From positions 1 through 6,287 of the forward strand of contig JARICB010000108.1 in the NCBI GenBank assembly GCA_029264225.1: 6,287 bases of DNA. The letters run 5' to 3'. The notes under the pieces are model-generated. The model made no database searches. It saw nothing but the letters and a program-made list of their open reading frames with translations, and was not told where the DNA came from. How positions within the stretch are numbered: position 1 is the first letter of the stretch; each line of letters starts with the position of its first letter. Position numbers and translations under genes: made by a program. Source of the stretch: Nocardioides sp. (GTDB taxonomy: Bacteria; Actinomycetota; Actinomycetes; Propionibacteriales; Nocardioidaceae). Shown here piece after piece: positions 5,617 to 6,287 of this stretch.

Positions 5617-6287
5617 TCAGCGCAACCAGCCGCGGGCGGCAGTGGTGATCGCCCCGGTCAGGTCTGCCATCAGCGGCGACTCCAACCGCCAGTGCTGCCA
5701 GAACAGCGGAACGTCGCTGTGGCGCCCCGGCACCACCTCCACCAGCCGACCACGGTCCAGGTCGACCCGGGCCTGCGCCTCGGGGATCATCCCCCACCCC
5801 ATGCCGCGGCGTACGGCGTTGTCGAACTCGCCCACCGACGGGATCCAGGTCACCGGCGGGGTCAGGTGGCGTCGCGTGACCTTGCGCAGGAAGTCGTGCT
5901 GCTGGGTGTCGTTGCGATCGAAGGCGATCATCGGGGCTCGGCCCAGCGCCGCTGGGAGTGGCCCGTCCGGGAGATGCGACTCCACCCAGTGCGGGGCCGC
6001 CACCGCCCGATAACGCATCGAGCCGAGCCGTACGACGCGACAACCCGACACTGGTCTCGGATCGGAGGTCACCGCTGCCATCACGTCTCCGCGACGCAGC
6101 CGCTCCGTGGTGCGCGACTGGTCCTCGCGGATGATCTCGAAAGTCACCCGGTGGGCCGCCCGGACCTCGACGAGGGCATCGATCAGCCAGGTATAGAGAG
6201 CATCGGCGTTGACCGCGACGGGCACCGACACGTAGGGGTCGTCAGCACCGGGCTGCTCGCCCTCGAGCAGTTCGGCCACGGCCTCGC
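5617..6287 (-). CDS. argP: LysR-family regulator, ArgP/LysG type (N-terminus outside window)
   Basis: The visible 222 codons hold the effector-binding domain of a LysR regulator; the start and HTH (roughly 75 residues) lie beyond the right edge. The assignment to the ArgP/LysG branch, which senses lysine or arginine and usually activates the basic amino acid exporter ArgO/LysE, rests on several segments: VPVAVNADALYTWLIDAL, GDVMAAVTSDPRPVSGCRV, LGSMRYRAVAAPHWV, AFDRNDTQQHDFLR, VGEFDNAVRRGMGWGMIPEAQ and DVPLFWQHWRLESPLM. A divergent lysE/argO gene is therefore expected just outside the window. It converges on the amino acid importer with 4 bp between stops, which suggests a shared amino acid theme, but no operator for it can be identified before the importer. 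No start codon within the window is proposed: the frame is open to the edge and a GTG at 6277-6279 is internal. Confidence 0.9.
   Translation of the reverse strand, partial: EAVAELLEGEQPGADDPYVSVPVAVNADALYTWLIDALVEVRAAHRVTFEIIREDQSRTTERLRRGDVMAAVTSDPRPVSGCRVVRLGSMRYRAVAAPHWVESHLPDGPLPAALGRAPMIAFDRNDTQQHDFLRKVTRRHLTPPVTWIPSVGEFDNAVRRGMGWGMIPEAQARVDLDRGRLVEVVPGRHSDVPLFWQHWRLESPLMADLTGAITTAARGWLR

Noticed and set aside
5285..6043. 252-codon minus-strand frame across the ATPase and regulator ends
   Set aside because: It overlaps both well-supported genes in other frames and reads as a Gly/Ala/Arg/Pro-rich shadow.
1..6287. CRISPR array, tRNA, rRNA or insertion sequence
   Set aside because: No regularly spaced short repeats, no cloverleaf-like sequence and no transposase motifs were found on either strand.

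Overview
The window is GC-rich, densely packed actinobacterial chromosome, most likely from the Nocardioidaceae or a nearby Propionibacteriales lineage. Grounds: high GC with frequent GTG starts, a clpS-DUF2017 gene pair of the type next to the actinobacterial mec/cysO/cysM locus, -10 boxes (TANNNT) placed about 7 nt before start codons, and the actinobacterial style of the ABC transporter and ArgP-like proteins. The genus is an inference; no rRNA or marker gene is present.

Left part (1-1702, all minus strand, read right to left): a DUF559/AbiEi-like protein with a PD-(D/E)XK-type C-terminal domain (755-1702), then the ClpS N-degron adaptor (377-673), then the first 125 residues of a DUF2017 protein that runs off the left edge. 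The DUF559-like gene is bracketed by two copies, in the same orientation, of a roughly 55-bp interrupted palindrome (724-779 and 1774-1828). Its stop codon and last eight codons lie inside the left copy. This looks like a small palindrome-bounded cassette inserted upstream of clpS, at the place where some actinobacteria carry pncB.

Middle (1703-3180): a divergent intergenic region holds the right palindrome, a DnaA-box-like 9-mer, a small hairpin and a probable leaderless promoter for a PaaG-like crotonase/enoyl-CoA isomerase (1876-2646, plus). It is followed stop-to-stop, with no spacer, by a convergent DUF1697 gene (2647-3180, minus).

Right (3181-6287): a 40-bp divergent gap leads into a three-gene plus-strand operon for a polar amino acid ABC importer: lipoprotein binding protein (3221-4006), permease (4054-4845) and ATPase (4845-5612; its start overlaps the permease stop by 1 nt). 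Four bases after the ATPase stop lies the 3' end of a convergent ArgP/LysG-type LysR regulator, whose N-terminal HTH is beyond the right edge. The importer would take up an amino acid across the membrane. The basic-amino-acid-sensing regulator beside it suggests, but does not prove, an arginine/lysine-related substrate or control.

Most of the window is ordinary housekeeping and transport content. The least explained structure is the pair of palindromes around the DUF559-like gene. No tRNA, rRNA, CRISPR array or transposase was seen, and no gene-free stretch exceeds 300 bases.
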